Shown here in pieces: positions 24,782 through 31,850 of a stretch of 35,814 nt of DNA; within the stretch, counting starts at the first letter, position 1, and every line of letters starts with the position of its first letter. Under the pieces are notes generated by a model that saw only the letters and a program-made list of their open reading frames with translations, did not search any database and was not told the DNA's origin. The translations under genes and the position numbers were made by a program. Origin of the DNA: a virus; IMG/VR virus record IMGVR_UViG_3300039159_000118, positions 1 to 35,814 of that record. The stretch is one strand, 5' to 3'.

Positions 24782-26421
24782 TAATAGTCTCCGTTGGATT
24801 CATCGTCGAAAGCCTTGCCGCGTGTGTCGCCCTCTTCAGGGATTGCACACTCTACGAGCAGGCCAGTGTCGTGTTCATAGTGCAAGCCAAACTTCTTGCC
24901 GGTCGCTCTGCCGGTGAAGCGGTCCTTCAAGCAGCGCACAATCGTGATGTCGCTGTGCTGCTCGCTCTGCTGATCTCGTTCGAGTCCGTAGACAAGTGAA
25001 GACCACATTGCGACAGCGTTGCTCCCTCGAAGGTGCCGGAGCATTACGCGCCCGCCTTCCTCGTGAGACTTGGACTTGCCATCGGGCCGCGACAGGTGCG
25101 TGACGAGCAGGAGAGACACTTCGAGTTCCGTGACGAGGCCCCCGAGTGCAGCCATGATCCGGTCAAGCCCGAGCCGTTCGTCTTCCTCAGCCGCCGCGAG
25201 TGCCGTGAGGTTATCGAGCACGAAGAAGCGCACGTCCTCTACGTTCGCGAGGTAGCGCATACGCTCTTCGATCTGATCCCACTTCACAGCGCCGAAGCTC
25301 TCGAACAGGAACACTTTGTCATCGAGTTCGAGGGCATCGAGAGCGCCTTCGAGTTCAGGCTGTGTCCATGTCCCATCGGGAATGTGGAACGTCTTCCTGG
25401 CGTGCATCCCGGCGAGGCGCAAGAGCGTGTCAGCGGGCGAGGCTTCGAGGAAGAACAAGCCGACCTTCTCGTTCTGCTGCGTGATGGCGTGCTCTGCTAT
25501 CTGAAGCAGCACCGTGGTCTTTCCGATGCCGGTGCCCGCGCCAACCGTGATGATCTCGCCGCGACGACGCCCGTAGGTCTGCTTCGTCAGCGCCTCCCAC
25601 GGCCAGGGCACTCCGATCTTCGGGCCGTTGAGTACCTGCTCTCGCAACGAGGTAGGCACAACGATTCCGTCAGGCCGGTAGCGATCCGCACGCCACATCG
25701 CGTTGACGAGTTCTTCGGCGCGTCCCGCAACAAGCATCTCGTTCGCGTCTTTCAACGGGAGGCGAGTGATGAGTGCGGTAGGGCCGATGACTTCAGCCGC
25801 AGTCTGAGCAGCAAGGGTTCCTACGGTGTCGTTGTCGAAGCACAGCACAACCTGATCGAAGCCGAGCAGGTACTCGCGCATCGCTCCAATGTTCTTCCGT
25901 ACCTGTGGTCCCGCGCCGGAGGCAATCGAGACGACGGGCCACTTGTTCCCCTGAATCTGCGAGACAGAGAGCGCGTCGATCTCGCCTTCCGTCACGATGA
26001 TCCTCTTGCCAGCACGCGACCACTTATGAGCACCGAAGGGCAGGGCCTTCTTCGTCACATCCCCTAGCACCTTGAACGTCTTATCCGCGAACCGGAGCTT
26101 CTGCCCTACGAGCATTCCATCAGGCGCATAGTAGTTCGCCACCTGACACTTCCGGCCCCGATATTCAGACTTGAAGTAGCCGAAGAACTGACACGTCGCT
26201 GCGCTGATCTGTCGTGCCGGGAGTCCTGAGACTTCGCCGCGCAAGAAATCAACGCCCTCAGCTTCCTTCGTGACGTGATGCTCTGCACCCTCACCGTCGC
26301 CATGCTCGTAGTAGCCGCAGCCGAAGCAGTAGGCGTGACCGTCCGAGTAGCGTCCGAGATTGTCACGCGAGCCACACTTAGGGCACGATTCTTTTGCTAC
26401 GCAGATGCTCTCGTCGCTCAT
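24781..26421 (-). CDS. Primase-helicase (T7 gp4-like)
   Basis: From ATG at 26421 the product is 546 residues (T7 gp4A 566). Domains: zinc-binding (Cys13, Cys16, Cys32, Cys35), TOPRIM primase with TEGEIDA (144-150) and LCFDND (193-198), linker, and RecA-type helicase with Walker A GAGTGIGKT (294-302), Walker B FFVLDN (399-404) and LLVTHLSRPDGKS (438-450). It ends in an acidic tail with an aromatic last residue (DDESNGDY), as in T7, where this tail docks on the polymerase. I prefer 26421 to an in-frame GTG at 26460, because AAGGA lies 7 nt upstream and the ATG overlaps the stop of the small peptide gene. Confidence 0.94.
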   Translation of the reverse strand: MSDESICVAKESCPKCGSRDNLGRYSDGHAYCFGCGYYEHGDGEGAEHHVTKEAEGVDFLRGEVSGLPARQISAATCQFFGYFKSEYRGRKCQVANYYAPDGMLVGQKLRFADKTFKVLGDVTKKALPFGAHKWSRAGKRIIVTEGEIDALSVSQIQGNKWPVVSIASGAGPQVRKNIGAMREYLLGFDQVVLCFDNDTVGTLAAQTAAEVIGPTALITRLPLKDANEMLVAGRAEELVNAMWRADRYRPDGIVVPTSLREQVLNGPKIGVPWPWEALTKQTYGRRRGEIITVGAGTGIGKTTVLLQIAEHAITQQNEKVGLFFLEASPADTLLRLAGMHARKTFHIPDGTWTQPELEGALDALELDDKVFLFESFGAVKWDQIEERMRYLANVEDVRFFVLDNLTALAAAEEDERLGLDRIMAALGGLVTELEVSLLLVTHLSRPDGKSKSHEEGGRVMLRHLRGSNAVAMWSSLVYGLERDQQSEQHSDITIVRCLKDRFTGRATGKKFGLHYEHDTGLLVECAIPEEGDTRGKAFDDESNGDY

Positions 26422-26486
26422 TCTCGTTCCTTCAGACAGGTGATGGTCGCTGCGATACACGCGCCGATGATGAGTGCAGCGAGCAT
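26418..26486 (-). CDS. 22-residue membrane peptide between amidase and primase
   Basis: This tiny frame has a hydrophobic core LAALIIGACIAATIT and a charged end CLKERE. Its ATG overlaps the amidase stop (TGATG) and its stop overlaps the primase ATG (ATGA), so it has no spare bases on either side; its last codons also form the SD of the primase gene. Such exact fitting suggests that it is translated. It is long enough for one TM helix. Small lysis peptide, membrane anchor, or only a coupling device are all possible. Confidence 0.6.
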   Translation of the reverse strand: MLAALIIGACIAATITCLKERE

Positions 26487-26992
26487 CAGGCGAGGCCCGC
26501 TTCCTTCAGCCACGTCTTTACGTCGAACGACGGGCAATACTTGGCGACTCTTGGGAGATCGCGATGGCCTTTCACAGCGCCAGGAGCCTGCGTCAGCGGG
26601 TACTTCGCCCTCAGCCCCACGATGACAGCCTTCAGCGTCACCCATTGCTCGGGAGTGAAGTTGTTCTCCGGCTCTGCCGGTGCGCCCTTCGGCGTCTTCT
26701 TCTTCCCTCCGGCGAGGCACACGCCGACCGAGGTGAGGTTGTGTCCTGCGGCGTGTGCGCCGATGACATCGAGAGCACGCCCGCCTTCGAGGGTGCCGTC
26801 GCGCTTGATGAACAGGTGATAGCCGATGGCGGCGAAGCCCCGCTCAGTCGTGTGCCACACGTTCACATCAGCCGCCGAGGTATTCATCGTGGCGAGTGTG
26901 TCGGCGCAATGCACAATGATGGTCGAGGTACGCGGGCGCTTCGGGCCGGTTGGAAGGTAGAACTTCAGCTTGTCAAACAGTTTCGTGCTCAC
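26486..26992 (-). CDS. N-acetylmuramoyl-L-alanine amidase (T7 lysozyme gp3.5-like)
   Basis: From GTG at 26992, overlapping the endonuclease stop (GTGA), the product is 168 residues (T7 151). It is an amidase_2 enzyme with zinc ligands His28 (TIIVHCADT), His143 (KGHRDLP) and Cys153 (KYCPSFD), plus Tyr58 (IGYHLFI) and Lys151 matching T7 Tyr46 and Lys128. A loop KKKTPKGAPAEPENNFTPEQW is a little longer than in T7. In T7 this protein both cuts peptidoglycan and inhibits the phage RNA polymerase; the second role here is an inference. The longer frame to 27028 overlaps the endonuclease without a start signal. Confidence 0.93.
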   Translation of the reverse strand: MSTKLFDKLKFYLPTGPKRPRTSTIIVHCADTLATMNTSAADVNVWHTTERGFAAIGYHLFIKRDGTLEGGRALDVIGAHAAGHNLTSVGVCLAGGKKKTPKGAPAEPENNFTPEQWVTLKAVIVGLRAKYPLTQAPGAVKGHRDLPRVAKYCPSFDVKTWLKEAGLA

Positions 26993-27375
26993 TTGCACCA
27001 CTCCTGCGGGATGTGACGATGCGCCCACTGAAATCCGTGCTTATCGCACCAATCAGCGTAGGTCGTCTTTGAGGTTTTTGAGAGCCGCGCCTTCGCGTTC
27101 TGGAAGACGAAGCGGAGATCGAGAGAGGGGTGTTGCTGCTTCACGAGCAGATGCTTCGAGCGGTCCTCTGCGTCGAAGATGCCCTTCGCTTCGATGATGA
27201 CCCCGCTTGGAAGAACAAAGTCGGGGGTGTACTTGTGAGACGACGAAGGCCGGTCGAATGCGATGACCCGCTCTTCGTAGTCGTAGTCGGTGAGAAGGCG
27301 AATCTCCGCAGCAAGCCCTTGCTCGAACTTGCTACGGAAACCCCCGACCGTTCTCTTGACGGCCTTCAGCGCCAT
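26989..27375 (-). CDS. Endonuclease I, Holliday junction resolvase (T7 gp3-like)
   Basis: The 128-residue protein has the phage endonuclease I fold: Glu18 (SKFEQG), Asp52 and Glu62-x-Lys64 in YTPDFVLPSGVIIEAKG, then RSKHLLVKQQHPSLDLRFVF and a C-terminal HIPQEW. These are the metal ligands and conserved surface of the T7 enzyme (149 residues), which cuts branched DNA and helps degrade host DNA. The shorter C terminus lacks the basic tail of T7. The ATG overlaps the SSB stop (TGATG). Confidence 0.94.
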   Translation of the reverse strand: MALKAVKRTVGGFRSKFEQGLAAEIRLLTDYDYEERVIAFDRPSSSHKYTPDFVLPSGVIIEAKGIFDAEDRSKHLLVKQQHPSLDLRFVFQNAKARLSKTSKTTYADWCDKHGFQWAHRHIPQEWCK

Positions 27376-28103
27376 CAGAAGTCGTCGCTGTCTTCCGCGC
27401 CGTCTTCCGATGCAGCGCCCTCTTCGTCGCTGTCATCCGACTCGCTCTCGTCTGCGTCGTCGTCCTCGCTCTCGGAGACAACGAAGGCGTCCACGTCGAA
27501 CGCATCCTCTTCGATGTCGAACTCGTTGCCGCTGCGTGCGCCGAAGGCTTCCAGCGTGAGCAACTGCACACCGAGGATGTAGAGCGTGACGTACACAACG
27601 GGGTTCGGGGCTGCGACGAAGTTCGAGCCAGCTACATAGCTAACGCGGACAATCGAGCCGTTGCCGATCTCGATGTTCTTCGTGATGGGAGTGCGCTTGG
27701 AGTCGAACAGCGCGACCTTCCGCTTCGTCTCCTTGCCAGTGTCCTTGTCCTTCTTGACCTGATCCAGCTTGAACGAGAAGATGAAGTCACCGTCTTCCGT
27801 CTCTGCATACGGAAGGTGCTGCTGCACTTCGAGAGGCTTCGCAGACGCCTTCTTCTTCAGGCCGGACTTCGCGGTCTTCGCTTCGGTCTTCGATGCGTAC
27901 TCGATTTCTGCCTCAGCGAACGCCTTCTCCATGATGGCGTCGATGTGCTCGATGTGCGCCGCCGCCATGTCAGCGGTGAGCTTCTGCTTGATGGTGAACG
28001 TGCCTTCCTTGTTGAACTTGTAGTCGGCCTTGTTCAACTTCGCCCACATTGCGGGGGCCTTCGGCGTCACCATCTGTACGAGGTCGCCCTTCTTCTCTGC
28101 CAT
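27375..28103 (-). CDS. Single-stranded DNA-binding protein (T7 gp2.5-like)
   Basis: The 242 residues (T7 232) start MAEKKGDLVQMVTPKAPAMW and have an OB-fold core, with KRTPITKNIEIGNGSIVRVS and VTLYILGVQLLTLEAFG, both typical of gp2.5. The last 45 residues are very acidic (ESEDDDADESESDDSDEEGA) and end in Phe, as in T7, where this tail contacts DNA polymerase and primase-helicase. It is the first gene after promoter P3 and the hairpin at 28127-28156. No SD lies before the ATG. Confidence 0.92.
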   Translation of the reverse strand: MAEKKGDLVQMVTPKAPAMWAKLNKADYKFNKEGTFTIKQKLTADMAAAHIEHIDAIMEKAFAEAEIEYASKTEAKTAKSGLKKKASAKPLEVQQHLPYAETEDGDFIFSFKLDQVKKDKDTGKETKRKVALFDSKRTPITKNIEIGNGSIVRVSYVAGSNFVAAPNPVVYVTLYILGVQLLTLEAFGARSGNEFDIEEDAFDVDAFVVSESEDDDADESESDDSDEEGAASEDGAEDSDDF

Positions 28104-28126
28104 TGATCTACGGGTAAAAGTGAGAA

Positions 28127-28156
28127 GACCCCTCAGCCGTTAGTGGCCGAGGGGTC
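28127..28156 (-). terminator. Hairpin between promoter P3 and the SSB gene
   Basis: On the minus strand GACCCCTCGGCC pairs with GGCTGAGGGGTC around ACTAAC; the one non-standard pair is G-U on this strand and A-C on the other. TTCTCACTTTT follows. It is downstream of the RNA polymerase gene, so it may stop host-polymerase transcripts, but it also lies inside the P3 transcript leader and so must be read through or serve as an RNA processing site there. Confidence 0.6.
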
Positions 28157-28172
28157 CGAGTGAAACCGAGAT

Positions 28173-28198
28173 GCTTTATCCAAAGGTATAGCCTATTG
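28173..28198 (-). promoter_or_regulatory. Putative phage RNA polymerase promoter P3 (replication block)
   Basis: This is the most diverged of the three 26-bp copies: ATACC, TTGG and ATAAAGC in place of TTGA and GTAGGGC. It lies in the 118-bp gap between the RNA polymerase stop and SSB start, directing leftward into SSB, endonuclease, amidase and primase. A start at the purines around 28173-28177 is expected. Confidence 0.65.
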
Positions 28199-28221
28199 CT
28201 AACCAGTGGCTAGCCACCGAC

Positions 28222-30753
28222 TTAGCAGAAGAAGTATTCCGACTCCAATACGCCGCTCAAGTCGAACCGACCCATCTCCGGCATCTCTGGAAACTCGTCC
28301 TGCTCCTTCTCGGACCACTGCGCTTTCAACTGCGCGGAGATGTCCGTCGCCACATTGCCACTGTCATAGAGGCGAAAGAACGAATCGCGGGTGCAGCGGT
28401 ACATCGTCTCCGCTTCGCCAGGAGTCGTCGCGTAGCTGTCATGCACCATGCCGAAGGACCGGACGCCGAGCGAGTGCGCCTGCGACACCGTGAGCATGAG
28501 AGCAGCGGCATCGAGCGAGTGGACGATGTTCGGCGCAATGGCTGACCGCTGCTTCGAGGCATTGACTTCTGCGCCCTCGTCGTACACGGCAGGATGATAC
28601 GCTTGGCCTGCGAGCACGGTCTTGATCTGCTTGAGGTTCGGGATGAAGTAGTTCTGACGGACGACGAAGCCGGTGAGGGGCACCGTCCATTCGACAGCCT
28701 TCCCGGTACGCGAGATGCCTGACGCTGTGCTCTGCATCCAATCCATAGCCTGCTGTGCCTTCGTCACCGTCTTGCCGAGGGCATCCCACATCTCGGACGC
28801 CAACAAGGAGCACGCAGCCCCGAGCACTGTGCGATCCCCGAGTTCGTCACGGAAGAGCGTGCGGAGTTCGCCGGTCTTCCACAGCGGGTTCGAGACGACG
28901 GTATCGCGTATCTGCTCCCCGAAGCCGAACTTCTTCGAGCCATAGGCGAACGTCATCGTCGGTGACTTCGCGAGCGAGCGATCCACGAGGCCGGAGTTCA
29001 GCCACAGGCGAGCGTACTGATTGTCCACGGCCTGCGCTTCGAGCGAGGTCTTCACGAAGTCAGCGACGGCACGGTAGATGTCCTTCGGGCGCTGATTCGG
29101 TGCGACGTTCACTGAGACGGCACCGACTTCATCACGGAACATGGCGCTGAGATGCTGTAGGCCGTTGCAGGAGCCATCCTGCGCGACCGGCAAGGCACAG
29201 ACATGCTTCGGGTCATACTTCGCGTCGTGGAAGTCTGTCCAGGCGTAGCAGGCGGCGAGCGTCATAAAGGGCGAGTCAGCATCCATCCACCAACTGTGCG
29301 CGAACGGGTCTGCCGCCGCTGCCAGGATGCTCGGTGTGTTCGCTTGAACCCATGACACGCGCTCTTCCCGCGTCATCGTGTTGGCCTTCACGCCATCGAG
29401 CTTGTCGATGCAGTTCGCGAGATGCAGCGCGAGGAACGAGGCCCCGCCTGAACCCATCGGCGTCCCCTCTGCGAACTGAAGCACGGCCTTGCCGAAGTCA
29501 TTCCCCTGCGGAGACAGGTGCTCGCACTGAGGATACACGCGCCCTCGAAAGTCGAGGGTGTGCGGAAACCAGATGGCCGAGTGCTCCACGAATCGGCGGG
29601 CCGTGCCTGCAACACGCATCGGAGCGATACAGTCGAGCTTCCGCTGATAGTTCTCTTCATGTGCTGCGTGCGCGAGCTTCTTCCACGCCTTCAGGGACTC
29701 CGGCTTCGTGTCCATGTCAGGTGTCCGCTTCGGTATCGGCACCGGCTCGAAGGCCGGGAGGCCCGCACGCGCCCCGCCGAGTTTAATCAACGCTTCAGCC
29801 ACTTCGAGTACGCGGGTGTTGATTTTCCAGGGTGTGTTCTGAATGGCGTTCAGGCTCTCGTAGACCACCGGCATTGCTTCGCGATCCTTGATGCCGCACG
29901 CCTGCACGCCGCGCACGAGCTTCCACTTCGCGTTGAGCGCATAGCGGTAGCCTCCGTCTGAGCCGTGCGACCAGGGCATAGGAGGAACGACCATCGGCAA
30001 CTGTGCGGGGTGCATGTCGGCAAGCCGGTTGTCACGCTTGTTGATCCAATCCAGCGTCTCCTGACCGGCCTTCAGGAACATGCGCGTCTTCCGCATACTC
30101 GTCCCGCGTGACGGGTCACGGATCGCCTCACGGAACACGACTTCCGGGTTCGCCTGCATGAACACTTCGATGGCCTGCACGCCGAGCAGCGTCCGGTCCC
30201 TGTTCGAGAGTACAAGGTCGCTCATATCCACTTCCTGCATGATCTCGTTCTTCCCCATGATCGCGAGCAGGCTGCGACTCATGTGCGTGTACGACTTCGT
30301 GTTCATGCGGGACAGCGCCCGCCGAAAGCCGTCCTTGTCGTGGAGCTTGAAGCGCCGGTAGCGCATCTCGTCGAAGCAGAGCGCCGAGATACCGAGGGCG
30401 ACAAGCCGTACCTCATTGCCGTGCTGGAAGAGTGTCGAGAGGATGGTCTTCGCGGTCAGATACGCAAACTCGTCGAAGCCCACTCGTGCGGCCCAAGTGT
30501 GGATCAGGGGACGAGGGCCGGGAATGCCCTCCCGCTGCTCTGCGTTGGCTTCCAGGAGGAGCACCATCCGAGAGAGGCAAGTCCCGAGCAGATACTTCGT
30601 CGAGCCGGAGTGTGATCCGCGTCCTCCCTTTCTGGCAGCTTCGAGTTGCTTCTTGAAGCGATGCACCCCGGTTCCGATGGCTTCCTCTTCCAATTCACGC
30701 TGCGTATCGAGCAGGTACGACAGGTCTTCCGTAGTCACTTCGGGTGCCGTCAT
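28222..30753 (-). CDS. Single-subunit DNA-directed RNA polymerase (T7 gp1-like)
   Basis: The 843-residue enzyme (T7 883) transcribes middle and late phage genes. Catalytic motifs are clear: motif A QDGSCNGLQHLSAMFRDEVG with Asp526, motif B DRSLAKSPTMTFAYGSKKFG with Arg592, Lys596 and Tyr604, and motif C MVHDSYATTP with Asp772. TLDFRGRVYPQ (399-409) is also typical. The promoter-specificity loop should lie at about 684-706 (GKAVEWTVPLTGFVVRQNYF). The C terminus ends ESEYFFC, comparable to the terminal foot of T7 (FAFA) but with Cys. The ATG is 2 nt after the stop of a small upstream ORF; there is no SD, which suggests coupling to that ORF. Confidence 0.97.
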   Translation of the reverse strand: MTAPEVTTEDLSYLLDTQRELEEEAIGTGVHRFKKQLEAARKGGRGSHSGSTKYLLGTCLSRMVLLLEANAEQREGIPGPRPLIHTWAARVGFDEFAYLTAKTILSTLFQHGNEVRLVALGISALCFDEMRYRRFKLHDKDGFRRALSRMNTKSYTHMSRSLLAIMGKNEIMQEVDMSDLVLSNRDRTLLGVQAIEVFMQANPEVVFREAIRDPSRGTSMRKTRMFLKAGQETLDWINKRDNRLADMHPAQLPMVVPPMPWSHGSDGGYRYALNAKWKLVRGVQACGIKDREAMPVVYESLNAIQNTPWKINTRVLEVAEALIKLGGARAGLPAFEPVPIPKRTPDMDTKPESLKAWKKLAHAAHEENYQRKLDCIAPMRVAGTARRFVEHSAIWFPHTLDFRGRVYPQCEHLSPQGNDFGKAVLQFAEGTPMGSGGASFLALHLANCIDKLDGVKANTMTREERVSWVQANTPSILAAAADPFAHSWWMDADSPFMTLAACYAWTDFHDAKYDPKHVCALPVAQDGSCNGLQHLSAMFRDEVGAVSVNVAPNQRPKDIYRAVADFVKTSLEAQAVDNQYARLWLNSGLVDRSLAKSPTMTFAYGSKKFGFGEQIRDTVVSNPLWKTGELRTLFRDELGDRTVLGAACSLLASEMWDALGKTVTKAQQAMDWMQSTASGISRTGKAVEWTVPLTGFVVRQNYFIPNLKQIKTVLAGQAYHPAVYDEGAEVNASKQRSAIAPNIVHSLDAAALMLTVSQAHSLGVRSFGMVHDSYATTPGEAETMYRCTRDSFFRLYDSGNVATDISAQLKAQWSEKEQDEFPEMPEMGRFDLSGVLESEYFFC

Positions 30754-30755
30754 GG

Positions 30756-31019
30756 TCAGAGAGAGCGGAGAGTGACAAGTAGATCGCGGAGAGTTCCGAA
30801 CGCTTCCAGGGTGTAGCCCTTCCCATCTTCCTCTCGAAGAATTGCAGCGCGTGACCTTCCAATGAAGAACAAGTAGAAAGTCGCTAGGCGCTTGCTCTTC
30901 TTCGCGAATGCGTCGTTGATGTGTGAGACAAGTTCGTCGGTCAGCGAATTGTCACGCCCGAATCTGCTAGGGTGATTCTGAAGGCTCCTAGCTTGCGAAA
31001 CACTGATGAAGTCGTTGAT
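30756..31019 (-). CDS. Small ORF before the RNA polymerase without a normal start codon
   Basis: The frame is open from 31061 to a TGA at 30756-30758, 2 nt before the RNA polymerase ATG. The product looks like a folded protein: AINDFISVSQARSLQNHPSR, SLTDELVSHINDAFAKKSKR, LATFYLFFIGRSRAAILRE and EAFGTLRDLLVTLRSL. But the first part has no ATG, GTG or TTG. Candidates are ATC at 31019, 6 nt after AGGGGA, or CTG at 31058; an in-frame TAG at 31062-31064 separates it from a purine-rich GAGGGGGAG. It may use a rare start, or be a gene that has lost its front. The protein family is not recognised. Confidence 0.5.
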   Translation of the reverse strand: MNDFISVSQARSLQNHPSRFGRDNSLTDELVSHINDAFAKKSKRLATFYLFFIGRSRAAILREEDGKGYTLEAFGTLRDLLVTLRSL

Positions 31020-31230
31020 GGCTTTCCCCTGAGGATGTGAAACGGAAACAGTAGTCAGTGACTAGCGCACAAGCAATAGGTTCTCACACTCTCCCCCTCT
31101 AATAACCGATAGGCGTCTTCAGTCTGCTCTTAGGTAACTAAGTCCCCCAAGTCCTTCAGGTATCTCTTAGGTGTTCTAAGGGTGTGCTTCTTTCTCGCTT
31201 CGCTCGTTGATGGATGTGGCGATTGCAGTC

Positions 31231-31270
31231 TCCTACAGGCTCCTTCAGGCTCCTTCAGTCCCTTCAGGTA
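31231..31270. repeat. 10-bp tandem repeat array
   Basis: Four units in a row on the plus strand: TCCTACAGGC, TCCTTCAGGC, TCCTTCAGTC, CCTTCAGGTA. The CCTTCAGGC core recurs in reverse orientation in the array at the right window edge. Confidence 0.8.
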
Positions 31271-31363
31271 CTAGATATAGGCTTCATTGGGGCGATTTCT
31301 GCACAGAGGACTCTGAACCGTCAGAACCATGTCGTATCGCGAACGTCCCGGCGAGAAGGCGAT

Positions 31364-31389
31364 GCCCTACTCAACGGTATTGCCTATTT
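31364..31389 (-). promoter_or_regulatory. Putative phage RNA polymerase promoter P1
   Basis: Minus strand AATAGGCAATACCGTTGAGT, followed by AGGGC. It is identical to P2 over 17 bases (31364-31380) and similar to P3. It lies 610 nt before the RNA polymerase ATG, in the gene-free region next to the iterons, so it could serve autocatalytic polymerase expression and, as in T7, priming of replication. Confidence 0.68.
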
Positions 31390-31579
31390 CACTTTCGAGG
31401 GGGGTGCCGTTCGTTTAGTCCTGACGCTGCAACGAGTTAGGCCCTCTTCGATCCCGCGAAAATCTGGGTGGGGTAGGGAAGAGGCTTTTCCTGCGTCATC
31501 AGAAAAGCGAGGTGAGGCAAAAAGCGAGGTGCGTTCGTGCGCGTGTGTGCGTGCGCCAGCGCACTCGCGTTTATATGTG

Positions 31580-31630
31580 TTTCGGGTTTTGTTCAGTTTC
31601 GGGTTTTCTTCGGTTTCGGGTTTTCTTCGC
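31580..31630. repeat. Three 17-bp iterons, candidate origin element
   Basis: Three consecutive units begin TTTCGGGTTTT on the plus strand (31580, 31597, 31614) and differ at only a few bases (GTTCAG, CTTCGG, CTTCGC endings). They are T-rich on one strand and lie 190 nt from P1. In T7 the primary origin is an AT-rich region beside a phage promoter, close to gene 1; hence the suggestion. They may instead bind a protein. Confidence 0.75.
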
Positions 31631-31810
31631 TCCCACTCTCGGCTCCCGCCCTCTCGGCTCTGTGTGGAAGAGGCTTGCTCTAGTGGTCCCTGCGTTCGCT
31701 GTAGGCTCGCTGTAGCCTCTTGCTAGCGTCTCCCTATGTCCTAGCCTTCCCTCCCTGCGTTCGGGCTTCAGAGAGGCTATTACAGGCGAGAGATGAGAGC
31801 GGAAACAACG

Positions 31811-31840
31811 AAGCCCGGAACCTGGAAAGGCTTCGGGCTT
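31811..31840 (-). terminator. Putative terminator at the end of the early gene block
   Basis: On the minus strand AAGCCCGAAGCC pairs with GGTTCCGGGCTT round TTTCCA (one mismatch, one G-U), followed by a T-rich CGTTGTTTCC. It is 11 nt after the stop of the last early gene. Confidence 0.65.
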
Positions 31841-31850
31841 GCTCGCTTGC

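Larger units (their letters stand above)
31059..31850. other. Gene-free control region before the RNA polymerase gene
   Basis: About 790 bp without a credible gene. From right to left it holds the early terminator (31811-31840), three 17-bp iterons (31580-31630), a TATAAA on the minus strand (31572-31577), promoter P1 (31364-31389), a 10-bp repeat array (31231-31270) and several CCTAAG/CTTAGG motifs (31130-31185). It resembles, in place, the T7 region with the primary origin and early control signals. Confidence 0.6.

Noticed and set aside
26421-26720. Longer reading of the small membrane peptide (100 codons)
   Set aside because: The extra part overlaps the amidase gene in another frame and is a charged, Arg/Glu-rich shadow; the ATG at 26486 coincides with the amidase stop.
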